From positions 89,907,741 through 89,971,740 of the forward strand of contig CM041465.1 of the NCBI GenBank assembly GCA_023213395.1: a DNA stretch of 64,000 nucleotides, given 5' to 3'. The first letter of the stretch is position 1. Each line of letters opens with the position of its first letter. The DNA is from Cycas panzhihuaensis. Taxonomy: Eukaryota > Cycadophyta. The notes beneath the pieces are model-generated. The model ran no database searches and was not told the origin of the DNA. It saw nothing but the letters and a program-made list of their open reading frames with translations. The translations under genes were made by a program, and so were the position numbers. This document shows positions 1 to 11,101 of the stretch, one piece after another.

Positions 1-1194
1 ATATTAGAGCACATAATTACCAGCATAAATACATTTTTTTAATTTTTTATATTCTTCTTTTCTCTTTGTAAGAATGGGTTTTAAGAATTTAAAAGCCACC
101 TCTCAAACCCTACATGTATAATTATAACAATAGAGTAACAAATTTAAAATAATCTTTGTTGTATGAATTTTTATTATGCTAGAAAGTACAACTCTTAATC
201 CTTTAGATAATAGAACTATAAAAGGGGCATCAAAAAACACTTGATCTTTTCCCTTCTCTACTATCTATAGCTATTATATTTCTAAAAAACATATATTGCT
301 TTAATTATAAGTAGAACTTTAGAAGCTCCTCTAAATAATATACTGGATAATAGGTAGTAAGCAAAAACAAATGAAATAAACTCTTTAGGCCTCAAGGCTC
401 AATAGGTCCTAGTTCTAGGACTCTTATTAAATCCTTCAAATTGAAGCTAAAAAACATGTTATATTCATCTTTTTCCTCCATTTTTCATTAGTGAAGTGGC
501 TGCCATTATAGGGTGATCAAGCTTACATGAGAAGTTGATTTACTCTCTTGTCTTCCTTTAAAACAATAACTTCAAGATCATATTTTATGACCTCTAAATT
601 AGAACCTACATGTAAATTTTTATGGGCCTATATACAATAAGAAAATGGGTCATAAAAGGCACATAAATCTACCCTTTTAATTTTCATAAAACCTCTCCAT
701 TATAGCTTTAAACTATAAAAAATGATTAAGGCTCTACTAAGAAATGATTATTTTTATTAATATGAGAGTACAAAGGCTTTTTTTCATTTTTGTCTGTAAT
801 AAAAATATCTTCATCAATCATCTCATAAGATTCTATAATTTGATACGAATAACATTATAAATATATCAATACCATGTTTATATAGAACATATTCTACAAT
901 ATCAATTTTATAATGGCTTGAAAAAAAATTAAGAAGGCTTATTGAAATTTCTTTTAAAAACTAATTTTTTTATTTCAAAAAACTACTAATAATGTAGTTT
1001 CGTATTCGATCATTTATGGGCATCTATGATTCAAGTTCTCATAATGAATGGGTTTATGATTATTTGGGCAGTCAATTTTGTGAAGAGACTATCATTTTAA
1101 GGTATCTGCTTTTTTAGGAAAGATGATATGGTCATTTGGTCTACCCTATGCAATTCATCCTCTAGAATGATACTTATTTGGTGCCTATGCATTT
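1..1194. other. AT-rich stretch, nothing recognised
   Basis: No long reading frame, terminal repeat or recognisable domain remnant was seen on either strand. The base composition matches the decayed sequence that follows, so it may be an old transposon or intron remnant. Only the last part, just before position 1195, leads into the ABC transporter remnant. Confidence 0.4.
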
Positions 1195-1470
1195 ATATCT
1201 ATGCAATGGTTAATGATTTACTTTTTTGGCTTTCCTTACCTCTAAATTTCCTTGGTATTGTATACTATGAGAAATGATAAACTCTTATTGATACACACTC
1301 TATGTTCACACTTATTGAGGTGCATCATAAAGAGGCAAATTTTGGATGGTGTTTCTTTTGATGTGACATTAGGCAAAAGTGTTACCATTGTTGGAACTAG
1401 TGGTAATGGAAAATCTACTATAGTCAAACTTTTGTATCATTTTTTTGATACTTAATTAGGAGCTGTCATA
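1195..1470 (+). pseudogene. ATM-type mitochondrial ABC transporter fragment (pseudogene)
   Basis: Two blocks resemble the plant ABCB/ATM mitochondrial half-transporter, which exports sulfur compounds for cytosolic Fe-S cluster assembly. The first, around 1207-1265, reads like the end of the membrane domain (AMVNDLLF, then SLPLNFLGIVYYE). The second, around 1330-1455, reads RQILDGVSFDV followed by an intact Walker A motif GTSGNGKST and LLYHFFDT. In the intact family about 50 residues separate these blocks; here they are shortened and scrambled, and a stop follows the FFDT motif. Weak similarity to the segment before the Q-loop may continue to about 1600. The membrane-to-nucleotide-binding junction appears without an obvious intron, so a retrocopy is possible, but the piece is short. 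Not functional: no Walker B, no signature motif, and stops follow. Confidence 0.7.
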
Positions 1471-2497
1471 AAAAATGAATAACACTCATGCTTGCAATAT
1501 GATGGAAATATAGTAATAAAGTAAGATAGCAAATATTTAAGAGGCTCTATTAGGGTTTCTTCACCTGAATAGTTATGGCATTAAGATTACTTCTAAAGAG
1601 CTCTTCTTAATAAAAATCTAGAATTTTGGGTGTCTCTAGGTTCAAGGTTTTAATTAGAGAGGCATATTTTCATTCTCAAGGTTTTTCAAATGGAATTATC
1701 ATCTCTTATGGTCAAGAATAAAGGTTTTAGTAGCTATGACCTATAGAAGAGACTATCAATTATTTACTCTCATATTTAAAGTTGGTTGTTAGGTATTAAT
1801 GTTATATGTGGTTAGAATACTAAAAAGGGTATATTTTCTACTCTAGGCATTGATTTTGCTATGGGTCTATATTATATTTTATGCACTAGGAACCACTAGA
1901 TTTTTTAAGAAGTTGAAGACCCTCCCTTCCATATATTTTGCATGACAAAGTGATATAGGTTATTGTATTAGATCTCTCAAGGGTGAAACTACCCCAACAT
2001 TTGATCAATTACTTTTCTCTATGTTAGATCATGGATTAACAATGATTAATTGAAGGAAATTATAATTTATTTGTCTCAAGTTAACATTAAGCCATTGTTT
2101 CATACTTTGGATGGTCATCCATTTAGTCTTCAATTCAATTTAAAAGGTTGTTGAATATTATAGTAGTTGTAGAAGCTTTTAGTTATTTGAGAGTTCTTTC
2201 CTTAAGAGGGTATTAAGGTAAATCAAAGACTATATATAATTATGTGTCCTCTCATTATGCTCCAAGTTTTTGGATCCTTATAGATTTTGATTTGGGGTTT
2301 TTCTAAAGGCGAGCTCTAGGCTAGCAGAGCTTGAAGACTACTAATTCCTTTTGAGGCAGTTATGTTCTAGTTGAATTACTCAAGATAGTTATATAAAAAC
2401 TATTCACTCACTTTACTAAAAATTTATATTTTAAATAGCATATTTCTTACCAACCCCTTTCTATTTACTACTTTTTATATTTTTCTATGGTATCTAT
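1471..2497. other. Degenerate sequence after the ABC fragment
   Basis: Stops occur in all frames. A faint plus-strand match to the later ABC ATPase domain (a segment like RGSIRVSSPE near 1540-1580) suggests the ABC remnant decays gradually into this stretch. Nothing else is recognisable. Confidence 0.3.
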
Positions 2498-3104
2498 TGG
2501 GTATATGATCATAATGTATAAGAAGGCTAAAATTTTGACTTGTTTTTAGCACAATTTTCCCTACTAACTTTCTCAGCGGGGTATAGGAGGGCTTACCTCC
2601 CCACTATTATCATCAGGGAGTCTAGGGTGGTGGCGATAGCTAAGGAGCCTCCTCTTAGGAGAGGATCAAGGACAATGCCCCCGAAGCAAAATTTTAGAGT
2701 TCAAAACCTATCAAATAGTAAAGAAAATCATAGTCATTTATCAAAAGACCCTAGATCTAATGGTTAAGATTTTGTAACTTCTTATTATATTCTTCATACA
2801 ACTCGAATTGGGTTATTACTTGGTGTTATTATTGCTGAGAGTCCTCTCTGGTAGCCACTGTATAATTTTCTATTTTTTATTAATAAAGCTTAATACCTTT
2901 CTTATGTGGATGTTTCCCTAGCATCTTGCTAGGGTTTTACCATGTTAAATATGATGTACTTGGTAATGTGTATACTTTTATGTATGTGTTGAATGATCTC
3001 TAGTTTATATACTTGTATTTAGTTACAGTTTTAAATATTATTCTTGTTGCAAAATAGAATAGATCTTGGTGGATGGTTTGGTTATTTGGAATTGTGTTTT
3101 CTCA
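2498..3104 (+). repeat. Solo or orphan copia LTR (H), related to element A
   Basis: This stretch follows the LTR of element A (4091-9236) in reverse complement. Shared landmarks in order are GGCTAAAATTTTGAC, TAGCACAATTT, GTGGATGTTTCCCTAGCA, GGTTTTACCATG, ATCTCTAGTTTA, TTGCAAAATAG, GATCTTGGTGG and a terminal TTTTCTCA. It therefore lies in the orientation opposite to A. A degenerate primer-binding-like TAGTATCTACC follows directly at about 3106. No internal element sequence or second LTR is found, and the flanking 5-mers (TCTAT and ATAGT) do not match, so it is an old solo LTR or a truncated element. Shared landmarks are sparse, indicating greater age than A. Confidence 0.65.
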
Positions 3105-3139
3105 ATAGTATCTACCTTTATTTTTATTAAAATAGTCTA

Positions 3140-4090
3140 AGTTCATCTCTTTGGAATAATGAGGAAGGGTGAAAATCCCTCTTGATTATCTTTTAGAGAT
3201 ATTTTAATAGTGATTAAGTGTAATAATCCTATATCTCCATCAAAATCTCTATCTCTTAAGGATTTATTAAACCAAGATTTAAAAAATCCACCTAATTCAA
3301 AATCTAAATTAAATGGATGTTGGAGGAAAGCAATTTCAAACCCTAGAATCAAACTCTCATCATAAACCTTTAAACATGAAATATATTATTTGAGTAATCA
3401 TTCTTTGATATGTAAATTCTTATGAATTTAGCCTTCAAAAGTTGGGCTAAAAAAATGAATCAAATATGGATAGGAAATCAAGCTAAAACTCAAAGGAGAT
3501 ATTAACATCAAGTTAGGACTAAAGGGATTTTGTACAACTATTTTTGCTTCTTAGGGGAATAGGAATAAGGTTTTTGAAGGAGGACCATATTTTATAAACT
3601 TATTTAGCCTCTTTATGAGGCTTTGGATGCTTGGTTTTAATCCAGCTAGAGAAGATCTCCCAATAGCACTTATTTGGGTCAAACTCTACTCTCTTCCCCT
3701 TGAATTTTAGAATAAGGACATCTTGAAGGAAATTGGTGACTCCCTAGGTTCTTATATCAAAGCCTTTAAGATCACTCTAGGAAAACATTACATAATCTAT
3801 GTTAAGATTTGTGTTTATATGAACTTATTAGTTCCACCTTCTGAGGTAATTATTCTTGAGTTTGAAGGTGGAGAATAGGTGCAATAGGTTGATTATAAGC
3901 AAATCCCCTTTAAATGTTACATCTATCACATGTATGGCCATTTGTAAAAATATTTCTCAAATAACAAACCTATAAATAATGAGGATATTATTGATCTTGA
4001 AAGATTTCAAAAAATCAAAGCAAAAACCCCCAAGGTAGTAAAATATAGATGGAAAAATCTAACCACCCTTCCACTAATACTAATAGTTAT
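3140..4090 (+). pseudogene. LINE ORF1 (gag-like, DUF4283 plus zinc knuckle), upstream part
   Basis: Decayed ORF1 of a plant L1-type non-LTR retrotransposon; this protein binds the element RNA. Reading through frameshifts and stops, the segment near 3560-3600 reads NKVFEGGPYF, followed by LWMLGFNPAREDLPIALIWV, KDILKEIGDSLGSYIK, KICVYMNLLVP and then VDYKQIPFKCYICHMYGHL. These are the hallmarks of the DUF4283 domain and the CCHC knuckle of plant LINE ORF1; the last knuckle cysteine is lost. The coding trace reaches ...NTNSY at 4090, where element A begins, and resumes at 9237 with NFDAL. The N-terminus (about 3140-3480) is poorly preserved and its start is a guess. Confidence 0.72.
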
Positions 4091-4554
4091 TAAGAAGATA
4101 AGGTCCCAATAACCTAAAACTGCCACCAAGATCTAAACTATTTTGCAACTAGTTATAGGAATTGAAACTGAAATTTAACATGCAAGTTCTTAAACTAGAG
4201 ATAATACAATAAAATGAATAAGAAAGCCAAGAATCACATATACACTTGATATAGCATGATAAAACCTTAGCAGTGTGCTAGGGAAACATCCACACATGAA
4301 AGGTGTCAATCTTTAGTATTAAAGAATAGAGAATTGTACACAATCTGTAGCAGAATACTAACAGCAATAACAACCAGCCATCCAATACCTCACAGTGTAT
4401 CCAATACATTAAACATAATGAAAAAATGCCCTAAATTAGGCTAAGGGGGGCTCTTGCCCCCCTTAGAACCCCCTTCAGAAGTTTGGGGGGGAAATTGTGC
4501 TACCAACCTGTCAAAATTTTAGCCTCTAAAACATTATAATCACATTATCTAACA
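4091..4554 (-). repeat. 3' LTR of element A (shortened)
   Basis: The LTR begins (minus strand) TGTTAGATAATGTG and ends at a degraded CTTCTTA corresponding to CTTCTCA in the other copy. At 464 bp it is about 180 bp shorter than the 5' copy. The missing part is an internal block between GCCTAATTTAGGG and AGAGCC(ACC)CTTAG that includes C/G-run sequence, so an internal deletion followed transposition or the two LTRs recombined. Confidence 0.9.
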
Positions 4555-4566
4555 ATCTCCACCTTG
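4555..4566 (-). promoter_or_regulatory. Polypurine tract of element A
   Basis: On the minus strand CAAGGTGGAGAT lies directly before the 3' LTR start TGTTAGA. This is the classic copia plus-strand primer position and composition. Confidence 0.85.
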
Positions 4567-4569
4567 ACA

Positions 4570-5451
4570 ATAATTTACGTGATACCTTTCTTAGACCATT
4601 CATCACCTTTTCTCTAAGCCAAGAGAAGTCAAACACCATTTGAACTTCTCTAATAGTACTAGTTTTGTGAATATATCAGCACAATTATGTTTTGTATTAA
4701 CCTTCTCAAGTGCCACTCCACCTGCTTCCACAACTTGTCTAACAAAATGGTACTTAAGAGCAATATGCTTTGTCCTACTATGATAAGCTGGATTTTTTGC
4801 TAAGTAAATGGCACTTTGACTATTACAAAATACCTTTATCTTTTCCTATTTCCTTCCAAACTCAACTAATATACCCTATAACAAGATTGCTTCTTTACAA
4901 GCATGTGCTATAGTAACATATTCAGCTTCTGTAGTTGATAATATAATTATGCTCTACAATTTTGACATCCAACTAACTAGACCATTTGCAAGAGTGAATA
5001 CATAACCTAAAGTAGACCTTCTCTTATCTAAATCTCCTACAAAGTCTAAATCAATATATCTACAAACCTCATTACCTGTACCTCCAAAGGTGATGCAATA
5101 GTCACTTGTGCCTCTCAAATATCGAAGCACCCATTTCACTACTGCCCAATGTTCCTTTCCTAGATTTACCATAAACCTACTAACTACACTGACCGCATGT
5201 GAAATGTCAGATCTTGTACATACCATGGCATACATAAAACTTCCTACTACATTGACATAAGGTACACAAAACATATAATCCTTTTCTTCTTCATTACTAG
5301 GACTCATGCTTGAAGAAAACTTGAAATGGGAAGCCAACGGGATACTTATTGGTTTCATATTTACCATACCAAACCTAGTTAGTACCTTCTCTACATATTT
5401 CTGCTGTGATAACCATAGCTTACCATTTTTCCTGTCTCTCTGTATCTCCAT
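4570..5451 (-). pseudogene. Element A pol: RNase H region
   Basis: Copia RNase H and connection domain. The open part at 4954-5451 reads LWLSQQKYVEKVLTRFGM at its N side, then SHAVSVVSRFM, HWAVVKWVLRYLRGT, DLDFVGDLDKRRSTLGYVF and LVSWMSKL. Beyond the stop, out-of-frame traces of the TEAEY and KNPAYHSRTKHI blocks continue to about 4700, followed by ADIFTK-like remnants. The YIDLDFVGD block retains the first catalytic aspartate; the second half is broken. It degraded the RNA strand during cDNA synthesis in the ancestral element. Confidence 0.85.
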
Positions 5452-5460
5452 GCCTAAGAT

Positions 5461-6120
5461 TTATTTAATAGCTCCTGGATCCTTCATATCAAAAGTCCTA
5501 GCCAATTGAGCCTTTAACTTATTGATTTCTGCTATGCTCTTGCTTGCAACCAGCATATCATCAGCATACAATACTAAGATAATGAATAAGCCATTGTCTA
5601 AGAATTTAAAGTAAACACAATGATCATACTCACTTCTTTTGAAACTTTGGCTCTCTATGAAGACATAAAACTTCCTGTACCATTGCTTGGGTGATTGCTT
5701 CAAGCCATACAATGATTTCCTAAGCCTGCAAATAAGTCTTTTCCTATCATCTTGTCCAAACCCTTCTGACTAATCCATATAGATATCCTCATTTAAATCT
5801 CCATGTAGAAAAGATATTTTTACATTTAACTGCTCGAACTCCAAATCAAAAGAAGCTATTAATGCTAACAAAACTTGAATTAAAACAAGTTTGACAACTG
5901 GTGAAAAGATCTCATGAAAATTAATACTTGCTTTCTGTGCAAATCCTTTAGCCACCAGTCTTACCCTATATTTGTCAACCTTTCTATCAACATCTATTTT
6001 CTTCTTGAAAACCCACCTCCAACCAATAGTCTTCATGTCATGTGGAAGTTCTAACAAGTCCCATGAATTATTTTTCTTCAAAGCATCTATCTCTTCCTAC
6101 ATAGCCTTCTTCCATTTCTC
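5461..6120 (-). pseudogene. Element A pol: reverse transcriptase region
   Basis: Minus-strand remnants cover the copia RVT_2 domain: W(V)FKKKIDVDRKVDKYRVRLVAKGFAQ-type block with FSPVVKL, then SFLHGDLNEDIYMD, and in the next frame MYGLKQSPKQWYRKF and the catalytic VLYADDML. The active-site YADD is intact. A stop after IYMD and a frame change before MYGLKQ separate the two open pieces (5770-6081 and 5461-5712). No functional polymerase can be made. Confidence 0.88.
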
Positions 6121-6399
6121 ACTATGGATATCATCTACTACTTCTTGATAGCATGTAGGCTCACCATTATTAGAAACCAGAGTAATAGAAATAGAAGGGC
6201 TATACATGTTAGGCGGATGACTAACTTATGTAAATCTTCTAACAGTAGGTGGAGGAGTATCCACATACTCTTGTAAATCTATTATAGATTCATCTTCAGA
6301 AAGATCTTCTTGCTCTTCTGTTTCCAAAGATGGCTTGGTTTCAAACTTGACTTGTTAATGTTCAACTTTCTACTCCTATTTCACTTCAACTTCTATACT

Positions 6400-7260
6400 A
6401 TCTAATTTTAGAAATGGAGATTCATCAAATACAACATCTTTGTTAATAGTGATTTTGTGGGCAGTAGGATCCCACAACTTGTATCCCTTCACACCATCTC
6501 TATTACCATAACCAACAAAGTTACATCTCTTGGATTTTGGGTCTAACTTTGAACATTAACTTTTATCAGTCAAGGCATAAGCATCACAATCAAAAACTTT
6601 TAAATTTGAATAATCACATGGATGTCCAATCCATACCTCTTCAGGAATCTTACAATCTATTACAAGTGATGGTGACCTATTTATCAAATAGCAAGTTGTT
6701 TAAATAGCTTCTGCCCATAAGCCCTGCTCCACTCCTGCATTACTTAGCATGTTTCTTGCTCTTTCCAAGAGTATCCTATTCATGTGCTCATCTATTCCAT
6801 TCTATTACAGAGTATAGCTAGTAGTCTTATGCCTTTTAATCCCAGCTTCTCTGTAATAGTTCTCAAACTTGAAGGAGTTGAACTCACCTCTATTATTAGT
6901 TATCAAACATTTGATTAACTTACCAATGCTCTTCTTAAATAGAGCCTTGAATTGCTTAACTATACTGAGAACTTTAGATTTCCTTTTCAAAAAATAGACC
7001 CATACCTTTCTGGAGTAATCATCTATAAATATAATAAAGTACAATCATCCTCCATAAGATATTATAGGGGCTAGTCCCCACACATCTAAATGTACATAAT
7101 CTAGAACACCTTTACTAGTGTGACTCCCTACATTAATCCTAAGTCTATATTACTTTCTAAAAATACAATGTTTGTAAAAAGCCAAACCTGAAAGTTGTAA
7201 GTTAGGAAGTAACTTATGGTTCATTGGCACCTTAAGTCCTCTCTCACTCATGTGCCCAAG
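6400..7260 (-). pseudogene. Element A pol: integrase core
   Basis: The clearest block (6805-7044) reads FIIFIDDYSRKVWVYFLKRKS, then KALFKKSIGKLIKCLITNN and GEFNSFKFENYY, i.e. the copia integrase core. The second catalytic Asp is replaced (ITNN where ITDN is expected). Downstream remnants to about 6400 correspond to the C-terminal integrase region, including the block around LWDPTA and the KDVVFDESPF-like hinge. Stops and frame changes separate the pieces. Confidence 0.8.
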
Positions 7261-7263
7261 TCT

Positions 7264-7641
7264 CTAATGCCATAACTGAGCTGGATCTTTTACAGTCTTT
7301 ACTATTGTAGCTGCATGGTTGACATCTGTACTTCCCACTAAAATGTAAAGGTTTCCTTTCTTTAAGGCTTTCATAACAACCAAGGCACCCTTTGATACCT
7401 TTAAGACTCCTTCATAACCTATGCACTTATAACCACCAAAATCTAGTTCACCTAAGGAAATCATATTCCTTTTCAGATTAGGTACATATCTAACTTCATT
7501 TAATGTTATCACTACACCATCAAACATTTTAATTCTAATGCTACTAATGCCCACTGTCTTACAAGAAACTTCATTTCCTATCAGCACATTACCACCATCA
7601 AGAGGTTGGTACAATGAGAACCAATGCTTATGTAGACACAT
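7264..7641 (-). pseudogene. Element A pol: protease to pre-integrase region
   Basis: An open stretch of 125 codons carries the flap and post-active-site part of the copia aspartic protease (GNEVSCKTVGI, ITLNEVRYVPNLKRNMISLGEL) and runs to the first residues of the pre-integrase zinc-binding module (PAQLWH). The catalytic DTG lies upstream in a poorly preserved stretch near 7650. The module continues past a stop with the MSERGLKVP-type block near 7210-7260. Confidence 0.8.
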
Positions 7642-7661
7642 GTGGTGTGAAGCACCTAAAT

Positions 7662-8570
7662 CTAATAACTAATCACAGTGATAATGGGAAACATTACAAG
7701 CAACCAAGATATCATCATATATACCTTGATTTGACTCCACCTGATTAGTCTCCTTGGTAGGATCTTCCTTTTTTTGGAACTCCTTTCTTTATAGTAATCC
7801 TTCTTGAGGTGACCTATCTTATTACAATGCCAACATTTGAGCTTACTCTTCTTGCCTTTTGACTTTGACCTCAATGTGTCCCTGGAGCTTTGTCCTCTCT
7901 CAATTATTCTACCCTTTTCTATCATAGCTTCTAGTGTGGAGGTTTCAAGACTAGACTTCCTTCTCACTTCTTCCATCAACAAAGCACTCATAATAGAATC
8001 ATAATATAATTCATCTGTAGTGCTAAAATTAATTAAGGTGACAATATTATCCCAGGATTTTGGTCATGAATATAACAAGATCATAGCATTATCCTCATCC
8101 TCAATTGTGACATCGATACTAGCCAACTAACAAATAAGAGTATTGAAAATATTTAAATGGTTAGTAATTTTTTTACCTTCCTTCATTCATAATGAGTACA
8201 GTTGCCTTGATTCGTCACTGATTTGGTCATATACAAGCCTTCTAACTAGGTCCATAATTCTACTGCTATCTACTCGCCTACGATGTTAAATAGAACTTCA
8301 TTTGCTAAGCACAATCATATCGTGCTAAGAGCCCTTTTGTCTAGATCATCCCATTCGCCATCATCCATCCATGTGGGTTTCTTCAATTTACCTACAAGAG
8401 CTCTATACAAACCTTATTGTACTATAACATCATACACTTTCAATTTCCACAACTTGAATTTGTTCTTGCCATTGAATTTCTCTACCTCAAACTTTACATT
8501 TACTAATTTCACCATTTGGTGTAGAAAAACGTTGACACCAAAACCTTCACAAACTCACTACAAAAATAAA
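7662..8570 (-). pseudogene. Element A gag remnant with zinc knuckle
   Basis: The minus-strand frame at 7662-7991 contains KSKLKCWHCNKIGHLKKDYYKE, a CCHC knuckle whose last cysteine has become tyrosine, flanked by the basic linker expected in copia gag. Further upstream, out-of-frame traces to about 8540 include the UBN2-type helices and an N-terminal KFNGKN-like block near 8460-8480. The start codon region lies close to the primer-binding site, as in other short-leader copia elements. Confidence 0.7.
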
Positions 8571-8573
8571 AGT

Positions 8574-8586
8574 GGCTCTAATACCA
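8574..8586 (-). promoter_or_regulatory. Primer-binding site of element A
   Basis: On the minus strand TGGTATTAGAGCC follows the 5' LTR after a short spacer. It differs by one base from the initiator-Met tRNA complement TGGTATCAGAGCC used by most plant copia elements. Confidence 0.85.
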
Positions 8587-8591
8587 CTTGT

Positions 8592-9236
8592 TGAGAAGAC
8601 AAGGTCCCAATAACCTAAAATCGCCACCAAGATCTAAGCTATTTTGCAACTAGTTATAGGGATCAAAACTGAAACTTAACATGTAAGTTCTTAAACTAGA
8701 GATAATATAATAAAATGAATAAGAAATCCAAGCATCACATATACACCTGATATAACATGGTAAAACACCAGTAGTGTACTAGGGAAACATCCACACAAGA
8801 AAGGTATCAATCTTTATTATCAAAGAATAGAGAATTGTACACAATCTATAGCAGAATACTCATAGCAACAATAACCAGTTGTCCAACACCTCACAGCACA
8901 TCCAATACATCGAGCATAATGAAAAAACACCCTAAATTAGGCTACATAAGAGAGTCATACAAGGCACAAATCTCGACCATAGAATCTAGGGTATTTTGAG
9001 TGAATGACCCTAATTCTTATTACAATTTAGTATGCTTTAAGTGCTAGCTTTTTTGGGTTAGGGGCTATCACCCCTGAACCCCCTCTTTGTGGGGGGTGTT
9101 CCAACCCCCCCACACCCCTCGACTAAGGGTGGCTCTAGCCCCCCTTAGAACCCCACGTGGAAGTTTGGGGGGGAAATCGCACTACCAACCCATCAAAATT
9201 TTAGCCTCCAAAATATTGTTCTCACATTATCTAACA
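8592..9236 (-). repeat. 5' LTR of element A (full length)
   Basis: 645 bp, TG...CA termini on the minus strand (TGTTAGATAATG ... CTTCTCA). It contains a block absent from the 3' LTR with long C and G runs around 9065-9120; CCCCCTC and GGGGGG face each other across a short loop and could form a strong hairpin or, on one strand, a G-rich structure. Confidence 0.9.
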
Positions 9237-10071
9237 ATAATTTTGATGCTCTTAAAGTAGAGGATTAGGAAATGAAGCAAATATGCTTTAATCTACTTTA
9301 GAGATTCAACCTATGGCTATGGAATCTCTAAGTACTATTCCTATGAAAGAGTAAAAAAAGATACATAGAGAACCATAGAAGAATATTGATCACTTTGAGT
9401 CTCAAGAAATTAATAATGTTGAGGTCTCCTATCATGCCTTAGGTACCATGACTCTATACCTAAAGGGTCCTAGGCAGATTGATAACACTTTGTTAGATGG
9501 AAAAATAAACTCAATTCAAGGAAAAAAAATGTTTCTCCTCTAAATAGGCATACTCATGATCTTATCAATAGCAAACTCGCTAAGGATGAAATGGACCTTT
9601 CATATCCCACTAAAGGATCTTTTATTATAAAGGAACATAATATGATTAGAATCAAAAAGATTGAGATGATTACATCAATAAGATACTTAGATCCCTTCAA
9701 AAGATTGCTTCAGAAGGAAGCCCATCATAAAGACCCACTCTTGTTTCTTAAGAAAGGGAAACTAATTCAACTAGGATATTGAAAAGGAACAAATCAATTT
9801 TAAAAGACACTAAAAACCATAAAAGCAATCAAAAGTTAGATGAAGTTAAGATAGAGTCTATTCAAGCTATAGGATCCAAGGGTACTAGGATTATCAAGTT
9901 GGATATTAAATCTATTAGTTGTATAATCTAAAGAGAGGAAACTCCCAAAGGTAAAAATAGAAGAAAATCAAGTTTAGAGAAACTATTAGATGAGGGACAA
10001 TTTCTAGTTGACTTAAGTTTATCCTAGCCTCCTTAGGAGAGCTTTCTCTAGTAGAAAGATAATCCCTCACC
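9237..10071 (+). pseudogene. LINE ORF1, downstream part
   Basis: The continuation of ORF1 beyond inserted element A. It resumes with NFDALKVED, the serine/asparagine-rich linker style that follows the zinc knuckle in plant LINE ORF1, and runs through a lysine-rich, low-conservation tail (an open piece at 9591-9782 is part of it or a shadow). It ends just before the ORF2 start. No fold can be assigned to this tail. Confidence 0.55.
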
Positions 10072-11100
10072 ATGAAGATATTATCCTAGAACATTAGGGG
10101 ATTAAATGTGGTTACCAAGCAAAGAAATCTCAAAGAAGAATTGCTATGGAAAAACCAGACATCTATCTTGTCTAATAAATAGAATTAAATCTAGACAAGA
10201 TGAATATTATATCTTAGAAAATTTAAAAAGGATATGGCATCTTAGCTATAGGTTCCATGGGAGCTTCTAGAGGAATGGCTACCCTAAAGTGCCCTAATTC
10301 AGTCCAACTTATTCATTCTAAAGGAGATAAGAGATGGCTTAACGGGTTATTTTACTTCCTTAATTTAAATCTTATGGTGAATATTACTAACCTCTATGCT
10401 CCCATTTTCCTTAATCAAATTCTAACCTATTAAGATTCATTTGAAAGTCTTAGGAATTATATAGGAGGCACCCCTTAGATCATTAAAGGGGATTTTAATA
10501 TCATCCTCTATTTAGAAGAAAAGAAAGGTGGTGTTAGAGATTTAGATCAAGTAGGTATTTCTTTGTTAGGGTGGATCATGAGACACAAACTTTTGGATAT
10601 TTTCCCTAAAGAAGGGTTCTTTACCTAGAATAATCATAGAAGTAGTAAATCTTAGATTATAGAAAGGTTGGATAGCTTTTTTATCAATGAAAGCTTTGTG
10701 ACCTCCAACATTATAATGGAATCTGATATTATCAAGAGAAGTAGTTCTAACAATTGGCCTATAGATATTTTAATCTAGCAAGATTCTAGAGCCAGAAATG
10801 CCCTCTTTAAATTTGAAAATATGTGGCTTTCACATCCTACTTTTGAGAATAAAGTCAAGCTTTGGTAGAGGGAGGGGGATCCTAGTCATGGACATCACAT
10901 GTTTAAATTAGAACAAAATCTTAAATGCCTAAAAAATTATATTAAGAAATAGAATAGGTTAAGCTTTGGGGATATCTTTGAATAAAAAAGAGCTCTTGAT
11001 TCTAAGATGTCCTTTGTCTAAAAAAAAATTATGAAGAGATGAACCTCTAAAGACTTAGCCTCCAAATAAGTCACTCTTTAAAAAGAGATTAATGATCAAG
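10072..11100 (+). pseudogene. LINE ORF2: endonuclease domain (truncated)
   Basis: L1-type apurinic-like endonuclease that nicks target DNA for target-primed reverse transcription. The start at 10072 gives MKILS, a stop in place of Trp (TGG to TAG), then NIRGLN. KGDFNIILYLEEKKGG near 10485-10530 carries the Asp/Asn catalytic block. The ERLDSFFI block follows, then SSSNNWPI where the family has S-D-H, so the catalytic His and Asp are both lost. Downstream come FKFENMWLSHP and the charged linker up to about 11060. The reverse transcriptase that should follow is absent: the LINE stops where LTR B begins and does not resume after it. Confidence 0.85.
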
Positions 11101-11101
11101 A

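Larger units (their letters stand above)
4091..9236 (-). mobile_element. Ty1/copia retrotransposon A, complete but decayed
   Basis: Both LTRs are present (5' LTR 8592-9236, 3' LTR 4091-4554), with a Met-type primer-binding site next to the 5' LTR and a polypurine tract next to the 3' LTR. Minus-strand remnants occur in the order gag, protease, integrase, reverse transcriptase, RNase H, which is the copia order. The flanking pentamers are GTTAT and ATAAT, only 3 of 5 identical, so the target duplication is not convincing. The reading frame of LINE ORF1 is nevertheless interrupted exactly at the LTR edges. Many in-frame stops make it non-autonomous now. Confidence 0.92.

Noticed and set aside
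1242-1427. Minus-strand 61-codon frame over the ABC fragment
   Set aside because: It is the reverse of the Walker A-bearing plus frame and has no family resemblance.
2540-2767. Plus-strand 75-codon frame
   Set aside because: It falls inside LTR H, which is non-coding.
8283-8594. Plus-strand 103-codon frame
   Set aside because: It is opposite to the gag of element A and ends in its primer-binding site; a shadow.
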